Position numbers and translations under genes: made by a program. The notes beneath the pieces are model-generated. The model did not search any database. It was not told the DNA's origin and saw nothing but the letters and a program-made list of their open reading frames with translations. A DNA stretch of 64,000 nt from assembly GCA_035249305.1 (NCBI GenBank), contig DATFGQ010000016.1, positions 11,027 to 75,026 of the forward strand. The letters are read 5' to 3'. This DNA comes from DASUNP01 sp035249305 (GTDB taxonomy: Bacteria; Acidobacteriota; Blastocatellia; UBA7656). Below are positions 1 to 8,549 of the stretch, piece after piece; within the stretch, counting starts at the first letter, position 1, and every line of letters starts with the position of its first letter.

Positions 1-1
1 A

Positions 2-391
2 TCGCTCCGCGCCGATGACCAGGCTCTGCGACAGGCGGGCGACGAGATACTCCAGGCAGGTTGCTTCATAGAGGTTTGGCGCGAGAAGAATTTCGAAGGC
101 GAAAGGCTGATCATCGAAGGCCCCTCCGAATACGAGACGCTCGGCTCGGGCGAGAATGACTGGGGCGACGCGATATGCAGCCTGCGCGTAGGGCCTAACG
201 CGTTCGTGATCGCGTTTGAAAGCGCGAGCTTCACGGGGGAGATGATCTGTTTCGGCCCCTGCCAGGAGATCGCCGACCTGAGCGAATTCGCCTTCGATGA
301 CGAGATCGAGTCGCTGAAGTTAATCAACTCGGTGAAGATCTTCGAGTACACCAGGCAGGCGAGCAAGCAGGAGTCGCCGAAAGGCGAGTGA
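2..391 (+). CDS. Beta/gamma-crystallin-like protein, 3' part
   Basis: The reading frame is open from the left window edge to the stop at 389-391, so the start lies outside. The visible 129 residues hold two Greek-key-like units. Each has a F-x-G-E element (NFEGERL, then SFTGEMI) followed by a (N/D)(N/D)xx(S/T)S-like stretch (GDAICS, then DDEIES). That arrangement is typical of microbial beta/gamma-crystallin domains, where the second motif ligates calcium. The first D/N positions are only partly conserved in unit one. Aromatic and hydrophobic residues alternate as expected for beta strands. A calcium-stabilised structural or surface protein is plausible, but the missing N-terminus (signal peptide, other domains) prevents a firmer call. 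Confidence 0.6.
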   Translation, partial: SLRADDQALRQAGDEILQAGCFIEVWREKNFEGERLIIEGPSEYETLGSGENDWGDAICSLRVGPNAFVIAFESASFTGEMICFGPCQEIADLSEFAFDDEIESLKLINSVKIFEYTRQASKQESPKGE

Positions 392-496
392 TCCGCAGGA
401 GAGCGCTCTCCCCTTCCGCCGTTGCAATCGACTGAGAACCCCACCATAATGCTGCCGTTCACCATCGGCGATTCACCACAACGAAAGGAGACTACC

Positions 497-1231
497 ATGT
501 CACTTGCGAGACGCATGTCGGCTGAGTTCTTAGGCACCTTCTGGCTGGTGCTGGGCGGTTGCGGCAGCGCCGTACTGGCCGCGGCATTTCCGAGCGTGGG
601 GATAGGTCTGCTCGGAGTCTCTCTGGCATTCGGCCTGACGGTTTTGACGATGGCCTACGCTATAGGCCATATCTCGGGTTGTCATCTGAACCCCGCGGTG
701 TCGATCGGCCTGTGGGCGGGAAAGCGATTCCCCGCGTCGGAGCTGATACAGTACATCCTGTCACAGGTGCTGGGCGCGATCGCGGGCGCGGGCGTGCTCT
801 ACGTGATAGCCAGCGGGAAACCAGGGTTCACCGTGAGCGGCGGGTTCGCGTCCAACGGATATGACGTGCACTCGCCCGGCGGCTACTCTCTGGCGGCAGG
901 GTTAGTAGCGGAGGCGGTCTTAACCTTCATGTTCTTGATGATCATACTCGGCTCGACCGACAAACGCGCGCCTGCCGGGCTGGCGCCGATAGCGATCGGG
1001 TTGGCGCTGACGCTGATACACCTGATAAGCATCCCCGTGACGAACACCTCCGTGAACCCCGCGCGCAGCACGGGGCCGGCCATCTTCGTTGGCGGGTGGG
1101 CGCTGTCACAGCTCTGGCTCTTCTGGGTCGCGCCGATAGCGGGGGCGGCCGCGGCTGGATTGGTTTACGCGCAGCTCGCGGGCGAGCCTGAGGAGAAGCC
1201 AAAAGCGAAGGCGAAGTCCGCCGTTAATTGA
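497..1231 (+). CDS. aqpZ: Aquaporin Z (MIP family water channel)
   Basis: A 244-residue inner-membrane channel for passive water flow. It resembles E. coli AqpZ along its length, including the N-terminal AEFLGTFWLVLGGCGSAV segment. Both pore NPA motifs are present (HLNPAVSIG about residue 62, and TSVNPARSTGP about residue 185). The aromatic/Arg filter residues around GHISGCH and the Arg after the second NPA are in place. Six membrane spans can be drawn. The in-frame ATG at 422 would add 25 non-conserved residues; the ATG at 497 has AAAGGAG eight bases upstream and matches the family start. The C-terminus is a short Lys/Ala/Glu-rich tail. A strong hairpin follows the stop. Confidence 0.95.
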   Translation: MSLARRMSAEFLGTFWLVLGGCGSAVLAAAFPSVGIGLLGVSLAFGLTVLTMAYAIGHISGCHLNPAVSIGLWAGKRFPASELIQYILSQVLGAIAGAGVLYVIASGKPGFTVSGGFASNGYDVHSPGGYSLAAGLVAEAVLTFMFLMIILGSTDKRAPAGLAPIAIGLALTLIHLISIPVTNTSVNPARSTGPAIFVGGWALSQLWLFWVAPIAGAAAAGLVYAQLAGEPEEKPKAKAKSAVN

Positions 1232-1240
1232 ACACCTTAT

Positions 1241-1279
1241 CTCAGCGCCGGGAGCGGTAGCGAGGCTCCCGGCGCTGAG
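1241..1279 (+). terminator. Hairpin terminator after aqpZ
   Basis: A perfect 15-bp stem (CTCAGCGCCGGGAGC pairing with its complement at 1265-1279) closes a 9-base loop, ten bases after the aqpZ stop. No long T-run follows, so it may be an attenuating hairpin and not a textbook intrinsic terminator. Confidence 0.65.
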
Positions 1280-1307
1280 CGATGCGCTTGTAATCACCGG
1301 AGAAGGC

Positions 1308-3272
1308 ATGCCCTCGGGACGAGTAGCCCGCGTTAGGGACTGGCTGTCAAAGAATCTCAAACCCCTTGAGCCAGATCATGCGGAGCCGCAGCTTCAGTCC
1401 GCGTCGCCGACAAAGTCGATGTCGCTCAGGGCTCGCCTTCTAATCGTTTGCGCGGCGATCTTCTTCATCTCGTCAGCCGTACGGCTTCTCTACTTCCAGG
1501 ACATGCGCGCCGAGGTGCTTCACACGGAATCGCTCGCGACGACGATGATCGACAAGTATGAAGAAGAGAAGCAGAGGATGTTCAACGACGGCGGGTTGCT
1601 GTTCCCCAGCAAGACCGTAGACCCGAGCGATGCGCGAATGCTCTTTCACCCGCCCGGCCACTCGATCCTGCTCGCCGCGATCTACGGCAAGAGCACGCCC
1701 GACAGGCATTACACATCACTAAGGCTCCTCCACATATTCTGCGGCGCGCTGTCGAGCGTCTTCATAGTACTGATCGCCGCTCAGTTGTTACCACTTGCTG
1801 TAGCGTCGATCGCGGGTTTGCTGGCCTCGCTTTCGCCCCAGCTTGCCTACCACGCGTTATGGCTCACGCCGGACTCGCTCTGCATCCTGCCAATCCTCGT
1901 CGGCGTCTACCTGGTGCTGAAGGCGAGAAAGCGCCCGCGTCTATTGACGGTGATCTCGGCCGGGGCGATGTTTGGCCTGTCGGTCTGGCTCAGGACTAAC
2001 GCGCTGCTTCTCGCGCCCGTCATTGCGCTAGTGATCGTAGCGGTCTTTGATAACGGGAAGCGTTTTCGCTACGCGGCGGCCTTCGTCTGCGCGGCGGCGG
2101 TCGTCATCGCGCCGATAACGATTCGCAACTGGGTCGTCTATCATCGGTTCGTGCCAGTGACGCTCGGCAGCGGGCTGCTGCTGGTCGAAGGCATCGCCGA
2201 ATACGACAAGGAGGGCAAGTTCGGCATGGCCGCTTACGACGGGCAGGTTTGTATGCTGGATGCCGAATGGCACGGGAGGCCCGATTACGCGCAGAACCCG
2301 TGGTTCCCTGACGGAATTGAACGCGACCGCGCGCGCTTTGGCAGGGGCCTTCAAGTCATGCGCTCAAATCCCGTCTGGTCGATAGGCATGATGACGCGGC
2401 GGATGGCCTTCATGGTGCGTTACAACGATTTCCGCCCGACGCCTCTGCCGTTCCGCATAAGCCGCGCCCCATCGGTCTCCTGGACTCCGCCCTTCGGCCA
2501 CGACGGTCGAGCCACGGTCGAGGGCCAGCCGCTGTTTTCAGCCGCGCCGCAAGAGTTGATGAGTGACCGGATCGAGTCGGCAAAGATAACCGCTTCGATT
2601 CAAGACGGCGGTCAAGAGCTTCTGGTCTCGGGCCGCGGCGTCTCTAAAGAAGAGATGTTCGTCTCCACGCCCGTTCCGATGAAATCACACACCGATTACA
2701 TCCTCAGAGTCTCGGCAAGTCTCGAACGGGGCGAAGCCGTCGTCCAGGCCAGGAGCGACGACTTGCGCCTGTCGTTAGGAGAGAAGGCGCTGGCGAGAAT
2801 CGCCGAAGCGGACGCGCAGCCGATACCCTCAATCGACCTCCCTTTCGCGAGCGGTGATCAGACGCTCGCGCGGGTGGTTATCAGCGGCAACTCGCAAGAA
2901 TCGACCCGGACATCGCTCAGGCTAGGGCGCGTCGAGTTGATAGAGCTAGGTCCTACGCCGTACCAGTGGACTCGCCCCGCGCGCGCCGTGACGCGGGCCT
3001 TCCAGCAAAATGTATTCAAGACCGATTACGTGAGGCTGCTGATAGTCGGGGGCATAGTGCTCTTAGCGCTGGCCCGTATGCGGCGCGCGCTGATAGTTCT
3101 GCTCGCCGCGCCCGTCTATTACCTGATTACTCATTCACCGTTCGGAATCGATTATCGATACGCGCTGCCGATGCACTACTTCTTATTCGTGATCGCCGCG
3201 GTAACTTTCTACTGCGCGGGCAAAAGCCTCGCCCCTCTCGGCCGTCGGTTGAAACGATCCGAGAACGGCTAA
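1308..3272 (+). CDS. GT39/ArnT-like membrane glycosyltransferase
   Basis: 654 residues. A short cytoplasmic N-terminus is followed by a first span (RLLIVCAAIFFISSAVRLLYF) and an extracytoplasmic loop with FHPPGHSILLAAIYG. About ten hydrophobic spans follow, interrupted by a soluble region of about 190 residues (roughly 370-560), then three C-terminal spans. This layout fits the GT-C glycosyltransferases (PMT/ArnT/GT39) that move a sugar from a polyprenyl-phosphate carrier to an acceptor outside the membrane. The usual N-terminal Asp-Glu motif is not clear, so acceptor and sugar are unknown. The ATG at 1308 is preceded by GGAGAAGG at ideal spacing. Confidence 0.6.
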   Translation: MPSGRVARVRDWLSKNLKPLEPDHAEPQLQSASPTKSMSLRARLLIVCAAIFFISSAVRLLYFQDMRAEVLHTESLATTMIDKYEEEKQRMFNDGGLLFPSKTVDPSDARMLFHPPGHSILLAAIYGKSTPDRHYTSLRLLHIFCGALSSVFIVLIAAQLLPLAVASIAGLLASLSPQLAYHALWLTPDSLCILPILVGVYLVLKARKRPRLLTVISAGAMFGLSVWLRTNALLLAPVIALVIVAVFDNGKRFRYAAAFVCAAAVVIAPITIRNWVVYHRFVPVTLGSGLLLVEGIAEYDKEGKFGMAAYDGQVCMLDAEWHGRPDYAQNPWFPDGIERDRARFGRGLQVMRSNPVWSIGMMTRRMAFMVRYNDFRPTPLPFRISRAPSVSWTPPFGHDGRATVEGQPLFSAAPQELMSDRIESAKITASIQDGGQELLVSGRGVSKEEMFVSTPVPMKSHTDYILRVSASLERGEAVVQARSDDLRLSLGEKALARIAEADAQPIPSIDLPFASGDQTLARVVISGNSQESTRTSLRLGRVELIELGPTPYQWTRPARAVTRAFQQNVFKTDYVRLLIVGGIVLLALARMRRALIVLLAAPVYYLITHSPFGIDYRYALPMHYFLFVIAAVTFYCAGKSLAPLGRRLKRSENG

Positions 3273-3303
3273 GAACTCGTAGTGGCTTAAAGGCTCCCGC
3301 GAG

Positions 3304-4089
3304 GTGTATCATCTGGCTGTGCTAAGGGCTATCACACATAAGGTGTCACCTCGTATTAACGAATGTGAGCTGACTTTCGTCGATAGGTCCCGGATCGATC
3401 TTCAACTGGCAACGCGCCAGCACGAAGCTTACTGCGCCACGCTTGAGAAGCTCGGCGTCACGGTCGAGACGCTCTCGGCGAACGAACAGTACCCGGACGC
3501 CTGCTTCGTCGAAGACACGGCCATCGTCGCCGACGAGATTGCGATAATCTGCTGCCCAGGAGTCGCGTCCCGGCGCGCGGAGACAGAGTTGATCGAGCGG
3601 GAGCTTGCTAAGCATAAGAAGACCGCGCGCATATCTCTGCCCGCGACGCTCGATGGCGGAGACGTACTGCGAATGGGCGAGAGGTTCTTCGTCGGCCAAT
3701 CGCGCCGCACCAACTCGGTGGGCATCGACGAGCTTGCGAGAATAGTGAAGCCGTACGGCTACGGCGTCACCGCGGTGAAGACGAAAGGGAGCTTACATTT
3801 GAAGTCCGCCTGCACGGCGATAGATGACGAGACGCTCTTTGTGAACCCGGAATGGATCGACCTTGCGCCGCTCGAAGGGTTCAACCTCGTCCACACCCCG
3901 CCCGAGGAGCCGTGGTCGGCTAACGTGCTGCGCGTCGGAGAGACGGTCTGCGTCCAGGCGGGCTTCCCGCGGGCGGCCGAGCTGATCCGACGCCTGGCCC
4001 GCGGCGTTGAGATCATAGACACGTCAGAGCTGCGAAAAGCAGAGGCGGGGCTGACCTGCTCCAGCATCATCTTTGAAAGCGCCTCCTGA
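3304..4089 (+). CDS. Dimethylarginine dimethylaminohydrolase-like amidinohydrolase
   Basis: 261 residues of the DDAH/arginine-deiminase fold, which hydrolyses methylated arginine (or a related guanidine) to citrulline and an amine. Visible catalytic elements are the FVEDTA substrate-binding strand (Glu70-Asp71), LDGGDVL (residues 116-122), the general-acid His165 in SLHLKS and the nucleophile Cys252 in GLTCSS near the C-terminus. Length and motif order match bacterial DDAH. Translation begins at a GTG (3304), which gives the family-like start YHLAVLRAI; the next ATG would lose conserved sequence. Substrate preference (ADMA, arginine or another guanidine) cannot be decided here. Confidence 0.85.
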   Translation: MYHLAVLRAITHKVSPRINECELTFVDRSRIDLQLATRQHEAYCATLEKLGVTVETLSANEQYPDACFVEDTAIVADEIAIICCPGVASRRAETELIERELAKHKKTARISLPATLDGGDVLRMGERFFVGQSRRTNSVGIDELARIVKPYGYGVTAVKTKGSLHLKSACTAIDDETLFVNPEWIDLAPLEGFNLVHTPPEEPWSANVLRVGETVCVQAGFPRAAELIRRLARGVEIIDTSELRKAEAGLTCSSIIFESAS

Positions 4090-4168
4090 TCGAGCCCAGA
4101 ACCTTCAGTCTTTCTTATCGTATATCAAAAGCTGCGCGGCAACCCGCCGCGCTATCAGGAGGTAAATT

Positions 4169-6049
4169 GTGAAGAGAATACTGCTGATCACATTTTCAGC
4201 TTTTTTGTTGTTCTTCGGGTTTCAGCAAGAGTCGGAAACCCGCACCGAAACTGAAAAACTTTTCCAGGCATCAGAGTTGCAAGACGCGTCGGCCAGGGCC
4301 ATCAAGCTTATGCAGCGGTCGCAGGCCGGGTGGTTTCAGAAACAGGTCTGTACGTCGTGCCACCACCAGTTGCTGCCCGAGATCCCAATCAGCCTGGCGC
4401 GCACGCGCGGCGTTCACGTCGACGAGAAGGTAGCGAAGGAAAGCTCAGCGTCGTCGTTCGCCTATTTCAAAGACCTGGACGCCGCGGTCCAGGGATACGA
4501 TTTTATCGACACGCTTTTCGACGGCCTGTCGCTTACCGTGGCCGGGGTGGACGGCATCAAGCCTAGCCTTTCGACCTCGGCTTACGCGCAGTTCATAGCC
4601 TCGCGCCAGCTTGAGAACGGCAGTTGGCCGACATTTGACGCGCGCCCGCCGCAGGCGCATAGCCTGTTTACTACAACCGCAGTCTGCGCGCAGGCAATTA
4701 GGAATTACCTGCCCCCGCGGCTAAATGCCGAAAAGCAGAGGCGGCTCAACGCCGCGCGCGACTGGCTGACCAGGACGCAGCCGCGCACGACCGAAGACAG
4801 GACCTTCCAGCTCCTCGGTTTGCACTGGACCGGGGCGGGCGAGAAAGTGAAGGCCGAGGCGGCGCGCGGCCTCCTTGCCGAGCAACGCGAAGACGGCGGG
4901 TGGGCTCAGACGGCTTCGATGTCGAGCGATTCTTACGCTACGGGACAAGCCCTGTTCGCGTTGCGCGAAGCGGCGGGGCTTGCGACGACCGACCCGGCCT
5001 ACCAGCGCGGGCTGCGCTTTCTGCTCAAGACGCAGGAGCCGGACGGGTCGTGGAAGATCAAGTCTCGCCTACACCCGCCCGCGCCCGTCAGCCCGCCTTA
5101 CTTTGACGCGGGGTTCCCATACGAACACGACCAGTTCATATCGATTACGGGAACGAGCTGGGCCGTGGCCGCCATGTTACAAGCGCTCCCGGAGCTTCAG
5201 TGGGCAAAGCTCAAGCCCGCGCCAAGCATAGACGTTGCCCCGGCCGAGCAAGCCGAGTGGATGCGAGTAACTTTAGAGGGCAGCGCCGCCGATTTGAAGA
5301 AGCTCCTCGACCGCGGCATGAACCCGAACTCTAAGACGGCCGCGGGGACGACCGCGCTTATGCTGGCGGCGCGCGACCCTGAGAAAGTTAAACTACTGGT
5401 CGAGCGCGGGGCCGACGTGAACGGCCGCGCGGCGACGGGGCTGACCCCGCTGATGATCGCCGCGCGATTCCGCGGGAACGTTGAGACGGTACGGTTCCTG
5501 CTCTCGAAGGGCGCGAGGCCGAACTCGGACAAAGGCGCAGAGGTTCGCAATGGCTCGACGGCCCTGTTCTTCGCCATCATGGCGGGCGATGCCCAGACGG
5601 CCCGCGCGCTCATCGACGCGGGCGCAAGGGTCGGCGACCGCGTGAGTGTACTCGGGGTGTTCGCAACTAGCCCGCTGGGCTACGCGACCTTTATAGGCGA
5701 TGCGGCGATGGTCGAGTATCTGATCAGCAAAGGCGCGAACCCTAACGAAGTGGACGACGACGGGATCTCGCCGCTCGGATCGGCCGCGATAAAAAATCAT
5801 GCCAACGTAGTCCAGGTCTTGCTCGCGCGTGGCGCGCAGGTGAACCACGTCGACAAACTTGGCATGACGCCGCTGCTCTACGCCGCATCGATCGACTTCG
5901 GCGACACAACCGTGATCGAGAGGCTCATCGCCGCCGGGGCCGATCTGAATGCGAAGAACAAGCAGGGCATGACCGCGCTCGGCCTGGCGAGCAGTTATAA
6001 TCACCGGGCGCAGGTGAGCCTGCTCGCCGATAAGACAGCGAGCAGATAA
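4169..6049 (+). CDS. Secreted haem-binding toroid-ankyrin protein
   Basis: 626 residues with a signal peptide (KRILLITFSAFLLFFGF). One c-type haem motif CTSCHH (Cys61, Cys64, His65) follows. Residues about 95-345 form an (alpha/alpha) barrel of the terpene-cyclase type, shown by QW-like repeats (QLENGSW, QREDGGW, QEPDGSW). From about residue 365 to the end there are six or seven ankyrin repeats (TALMLAARD, TPLMIAARF, TALFFAIMAGD, SPLGSAAIKNH, TPLLYAAS). The catalytic DxDD of squalene-hopene cyclase is absent, so the barrel is probably a binding scaffold. The domain order is haem motif, toroid, ankyrin. RBS AGGAGGTAA precedes the ATG. It lies upstream of another secreted helical-repeat protein. 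Function unknown; periplasmic sensing or scaffolding is inferred. Confidence 0.7.
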   Translation: MKRILLITFSAFLLFFGFQQESETRTETEKLFQASELQDASARAIKLMQRSQAGWFQKQVCTSCHHQLLPEIPISLARTRGVHVDEKVAKESSASSFAYFKDLDAAVQGYDFIDTLFDGLSLTVAGVDGIKPSLSTSAYAQFIASRQLENGSWPTFDARPPQAHSLFTTTAVCAQAIRNYLPPRLNAEKQRRLNAARDWLTRTQPRTTEDRTFQLLGLHWTGAGEKVKAEAARGLLAEQREDGGWAQTASMSSDSYATGQALFALREAAGLATTDPAYQRGLRFLLKTQEPDGSWKIKSRLHPPAPVSPPYFDAGFPYEHDQFISITGTSWAVAAMLQALPELQWAKLKPAPSIDVAPAEQAEWMRVTLEGSAADLKKLLDRGMNPNSKTAAGTTALMLAARDPEKVKLLVERGADVNGRAATGLTPLMIAARFRGNVETVRFLLSKGARPNSDKGAEVRNGSTALFFAIMAGDAQTARALIDAGARVGDRVSVLGVFATSPLGYATFIGDAAMVEYLISKGANPNEVDDDGISPLGSAAIKNHANVVQVLLARGAQVNHVDKLGMTPLLYAASIDFGDTTVIERLIAAGADLNAKNKQGMTALGLASSYNHRAQVSLLADKTASR

Positions 6050-6065
6050 GAGCGTTGTCGCAATA

Positions 6066-6094
6066 ACGGGCTAACCTCGCCGGGGTTAGCCCGT
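6066..6094 (+). terminator. Hairpin terminator
   Basis: An 11-bp perfect stem (ACGGGCTAACC with its complement at 6084-6094) encloses a 7-base loop 17 bases after the ankyrin-gene stop. No T-run follows. Confidence 0.5.
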
Positions 6095-6125
6095 CACACT
6101 TTGCCGGAGCCTTTATGCCTTCGTT

Positions 6126-6728
6126 ATGACACGTCTCGCAATCACAGCTTTGCTTACTGCCCTGCTCTGCTGTCCGCCCTTGATCGCGGCGCAAAAACCT
6201 GTGGCTGAGTCTCTGGAGACGGAGTTCTTTATAAAGCGTTGGACCGACGAAAAGTATAAAGATTACATGGATAGGGCGACGTGGGCATTTATTCACGATT
6301 ATTCAGACAAAGAAAATGTCGATCAGACGCTCGAAACTATGACGTCATATTTCGAAGCGCTCGATAAGTATCAGAAGGGCGACCCCGCTCCGCTGAAACA
6401 GCTCGGGGGAGTCAAAGCGTTCAAGGACAAATTCGCGGCGCTGCTCAGCCACCGCGATCAATCGGCGCGCGGTTTTGCGGCCATAGTTCTCGGCATCTGC
6501 GGAGATCGCGCATACGCGCCGCGGATTGCAAAGTTAGCCGCAACCAGGAGACAAAAACGCGACTACAGGGACTACGACAGAGGGCTCGCGGCCATAGCGC
6601 TCGGCTTTTTAGAGGCTAAAGAGCACGCTAAGACAGTCGCCCTGCTGCTCAAAGATAAGAATCCTGATATTAGGAATGCCGCGACTGAATCCCTGAAGCT
6701 GATGGGTGCGACCGAGCTCATAAAATGA
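6126..6728 (+). CDS. Secreted HEAT-repeat-like protein
   Basis: 200 residues. The N-terminal signal peptide (TRLAITALLTALLCCPPLIAAQ) is followed by a helical domain. The C-terminal half carries two or three HEAT-like helical pairs (HRDQSARGFAAIVLGICGD, RGLAAIALGFLEAKEH, KNPDIRNAATESLKLMGA) of the kind that mediate protein contacts. No enzyme motif is seen. It stands alone between two hairpins and the convergent TerC gene. The Cys-Cys in the signal region gives no clear lipobox. Confidence 0.6.
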   Translation: MTRLAITALLTALLCCPPLIAAQKPVAESLETEFFIKRWTDEKYKDYMDRATWAFIHDYSDKENVDQTLETMTSYFEALDKYQKGDPAPLKQLGGVKAFKDKFAALLSHRDQSARGFAAIVLGICGDRAYAPRIAKLAATRRQKRDYRDYDRGLAAIALGFLEAKEHAKTVALLLKDKNPDIRNAATESLKLMGATELIK

Positions 6729-6753
6729 GCGAGCCCGATCCGGGCTGCCGGCT

Positions 6754-7509
6754 TCAGCGCGGCGTAACGGCGTGCCCCTTGGCGTCTATCACCTTCTCGT
6801 GCAGGTTCACGGGCTTGCTCTTGCGCCGCATCTTGATGTTCAAGAACTCGACGAAGACCGAGAACGCTATGGCGAAGTAGACGTAGCCTTTCGGTATGTG
6901 CATCCCGAAGCCCTCGCCTATCAGCGTGAAGCCGATCAGCAGCAGAAAACTGAGCGCCAGCATCTTGATCGTCGGGTGACGGTGAACGAACTGGCTGATC
7001 GCGCCTGACGAAGCCATCATCACCGCTACGGCGATTATCACCGCCGCGATCATGACCCAGAGCTGGTTCGACATGCCGACGGCCGTTATGACGGAATCGA
7101 GCGAGAAGATAATGTCGAGCAGCATGATCTGCGTGATGACGCCCGCGAAAGATGGCGCGGTTTTTTTCCCGTCGCCCCCCTCCTCGTCGCCCTCAAGCTT
7201 GCTGTGAATCTCGTGCGTGCTCTTGGCGAGCAGGAACAACCCGCCGCCGATCAGGATCAAGTCACGGCCGGAAAACGGGTGCTCGAAGACGGTGAACAGC
7301 GGGTTGACCAACCGCATGATCCAGGTGAGCGAGAAGAGCAAGGCCACGCGCATCACCATGGCCGCCGCGAGCCCCACTATGCGCGCGCGCGGCTGCTGAT
7401 CTTTGGGTAACTTATCCGTGAGGATCGAGATGAAGATTATGTTGTCGATTCCGAGAACGATTTCGAGCGCGGTTAAAGTCAGCAGAGCGATGATTGCCTG
7501 TGTGTCCAT
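6754..7509 (-). CDS. TerC-family integral membrane protein
   Basis: 251 residues with seven or eight hydrophobic spans. The family signatures are visible: ALEIVLGIDNIIFISIL near the N-terminus and LDIIFSLDSVITAVGM in the middle, with membrane-embedded Asp residues that are the conserved features of TerC/YgaP-like transporters (PF03741). Homologues are implicated in metal homeostasis, including manganese export, and in tellurite resistance. A charged loop (KLEGDEEGGDGKK) separates the two halves. No tellurite genes are nearby, so general metal efflux or loading of exported proteins is more likely than tellurite resistance. Confidence 0.85.
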   Translation of the reverse strand: MDTQAIIALLTLTALEIVLGIDNIIFISILTDKLPKDQQPRARIVGLAAAMVMRVALLFSLTWIMRLVNPLFTVFEHPFSGRDLILIGGGLFLLAKSTHEIHSKLEGDEEGGDGKKTAPSFAGVITQIMLLDIIFSLDSVITAVGMSNQLWVMIAAVIIAVAVMMASSGAISQFVHRHPTIKMLALSFLLLIGFTLIGEGFGMHIPKGYVYFAIAFSVFVEFLNIKMRRKSKPVNLHEKVIDAKGHAVTPR

Positions 7510-7699
7510 TCGAGATTAATCCCCACTTTATCTGCCAAGGTTTTAACTCCTCACAAGACGGATAGGATAATGGATAGATCGACTCCACGACAAGGTAGGC
7601 CGCGAGGTTTGCTTGAGTCCTATTATCGAATCGTGAATAATGAGTGCCGCAACACCTCAGTAATCTTATAACCAGAATCGGATGAAGGAGGGCGAGGTA

Positions 7700-8524
7700 A
7701 TGACGTCAAACATGGTCTCGGGCATAGACGTATCTTATTACCAGGGGAACATAGACTGGCAGAGCGTGAAAGAGGCGGGCACGGCCTTTGCCTTTGCGAG
7801 AGCGACCTATGGCACTACGAAAGTGGACCCGAAGTTCGCCGAAAACTGGCAGGTGATGAAGAACGCAGGCGTGACGCGCGGGGCTTACCACTTCTTCTTG
7901 TCGTCGGAAGACGCGCTCGAACAGGCGAACTTTTTCCTAAACACCTTGGGGAGCCTGTCGAGCGGCGACCTCCCGCCCGTGCTCGACGTGGAGGCGGGGA
8001 GCGGGACGAGCGGCTCTCTGGCAACCGACGTTCAGACCTGGCTCAGCACGGTAGAGCAAAAGCTCGGCGTCACGCCAATGATCTACACCGCGCCGTCGTA
8101 CTGGAACGAGTATCTGACAGGCGATTTCGGCAAGTACCCGCTGTGGGTCGCCGAATACGGAGTCAGCGCGCCGAAGAGCGTGAAGGGGTGGGACGGCTGG
8201 ACCTTCTGGCAGCACTCGCAATCGGGTACGTCCGCCGGCATCGAAGGCACGGTCGATCTAGACTATTTCAACGGGTCGCTCGCCGAGCTGCTGGCCTTCG
8301 CGAATTCGTCGCCCGGCGCGAGCGTACCCGAAACGACCGCGCAGCCGGCGGCAGGCGAGCCATCGCCCACGCCGACGGAGAATCAAACTTACACAGTGCG
8401 GCCGGGCGACACGCTGTCGGCGATCGCCGGGCGTTACGGCGTCTCCGTAGAATCGATATGCGAGGCGAACGAGATCGAAAACCCGAACGCGATACAGGTG
8501 GGCCAGGTCCTGAACATTCCTTAG
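7700..8524 (+). CDS. GH25 muramidase with C-terminal LysM
   Basis: 274 residues. The N-terminal about 190 residues are a GH25 lysozyme domain: GIDVSYYQGNIDW with the first conserved Asp, TRGAYHF, PPVLDVEAG with the catalytic acidic pair, and WTFWQHS near its end. A Pro/Thr-rich linker leads to a single LysM (TYTVRPGDTLSAIAGRYGVS...IQVGQVLNIP), which binds peptidoglycan. It should cleave the MurNAc-GlcNAc bond. An upstream ATG at 7682 exists, but AAGGAGGGCGAGG lies directly before the ATG at 7700. No signal peptide is visible at either start, so export would need a non-classical route or lysis. Confidence 0.88.
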   Translation: MTSNMVSGIDVSYYQGNIDWQSVKEAGTAFAFARATYGTTKVDPKFAENWQVMKNAGVTRGAYHFFLSSEDALEQANFFLNTLGSLSSGDLPPVLDVEAGSGTSGSLATDVQTWLSTVEQKLGVTPMIYTAPSYWNEYLTGDFGKYPLWVAEYGVSAPKSVKGWDGWTFWQHSQSGTSAGIEGTVDLDYFNGSLAELLAFANSSPGASVPETTAQPAAGEPSPTPTENQTYTVRPGDTLSAIAGRYGVSVESICEANEIENPNAIQVGQVLNIP

Positions 8525-8549
8525 CTCGGAACTGGGGGTATTTCTGTTT

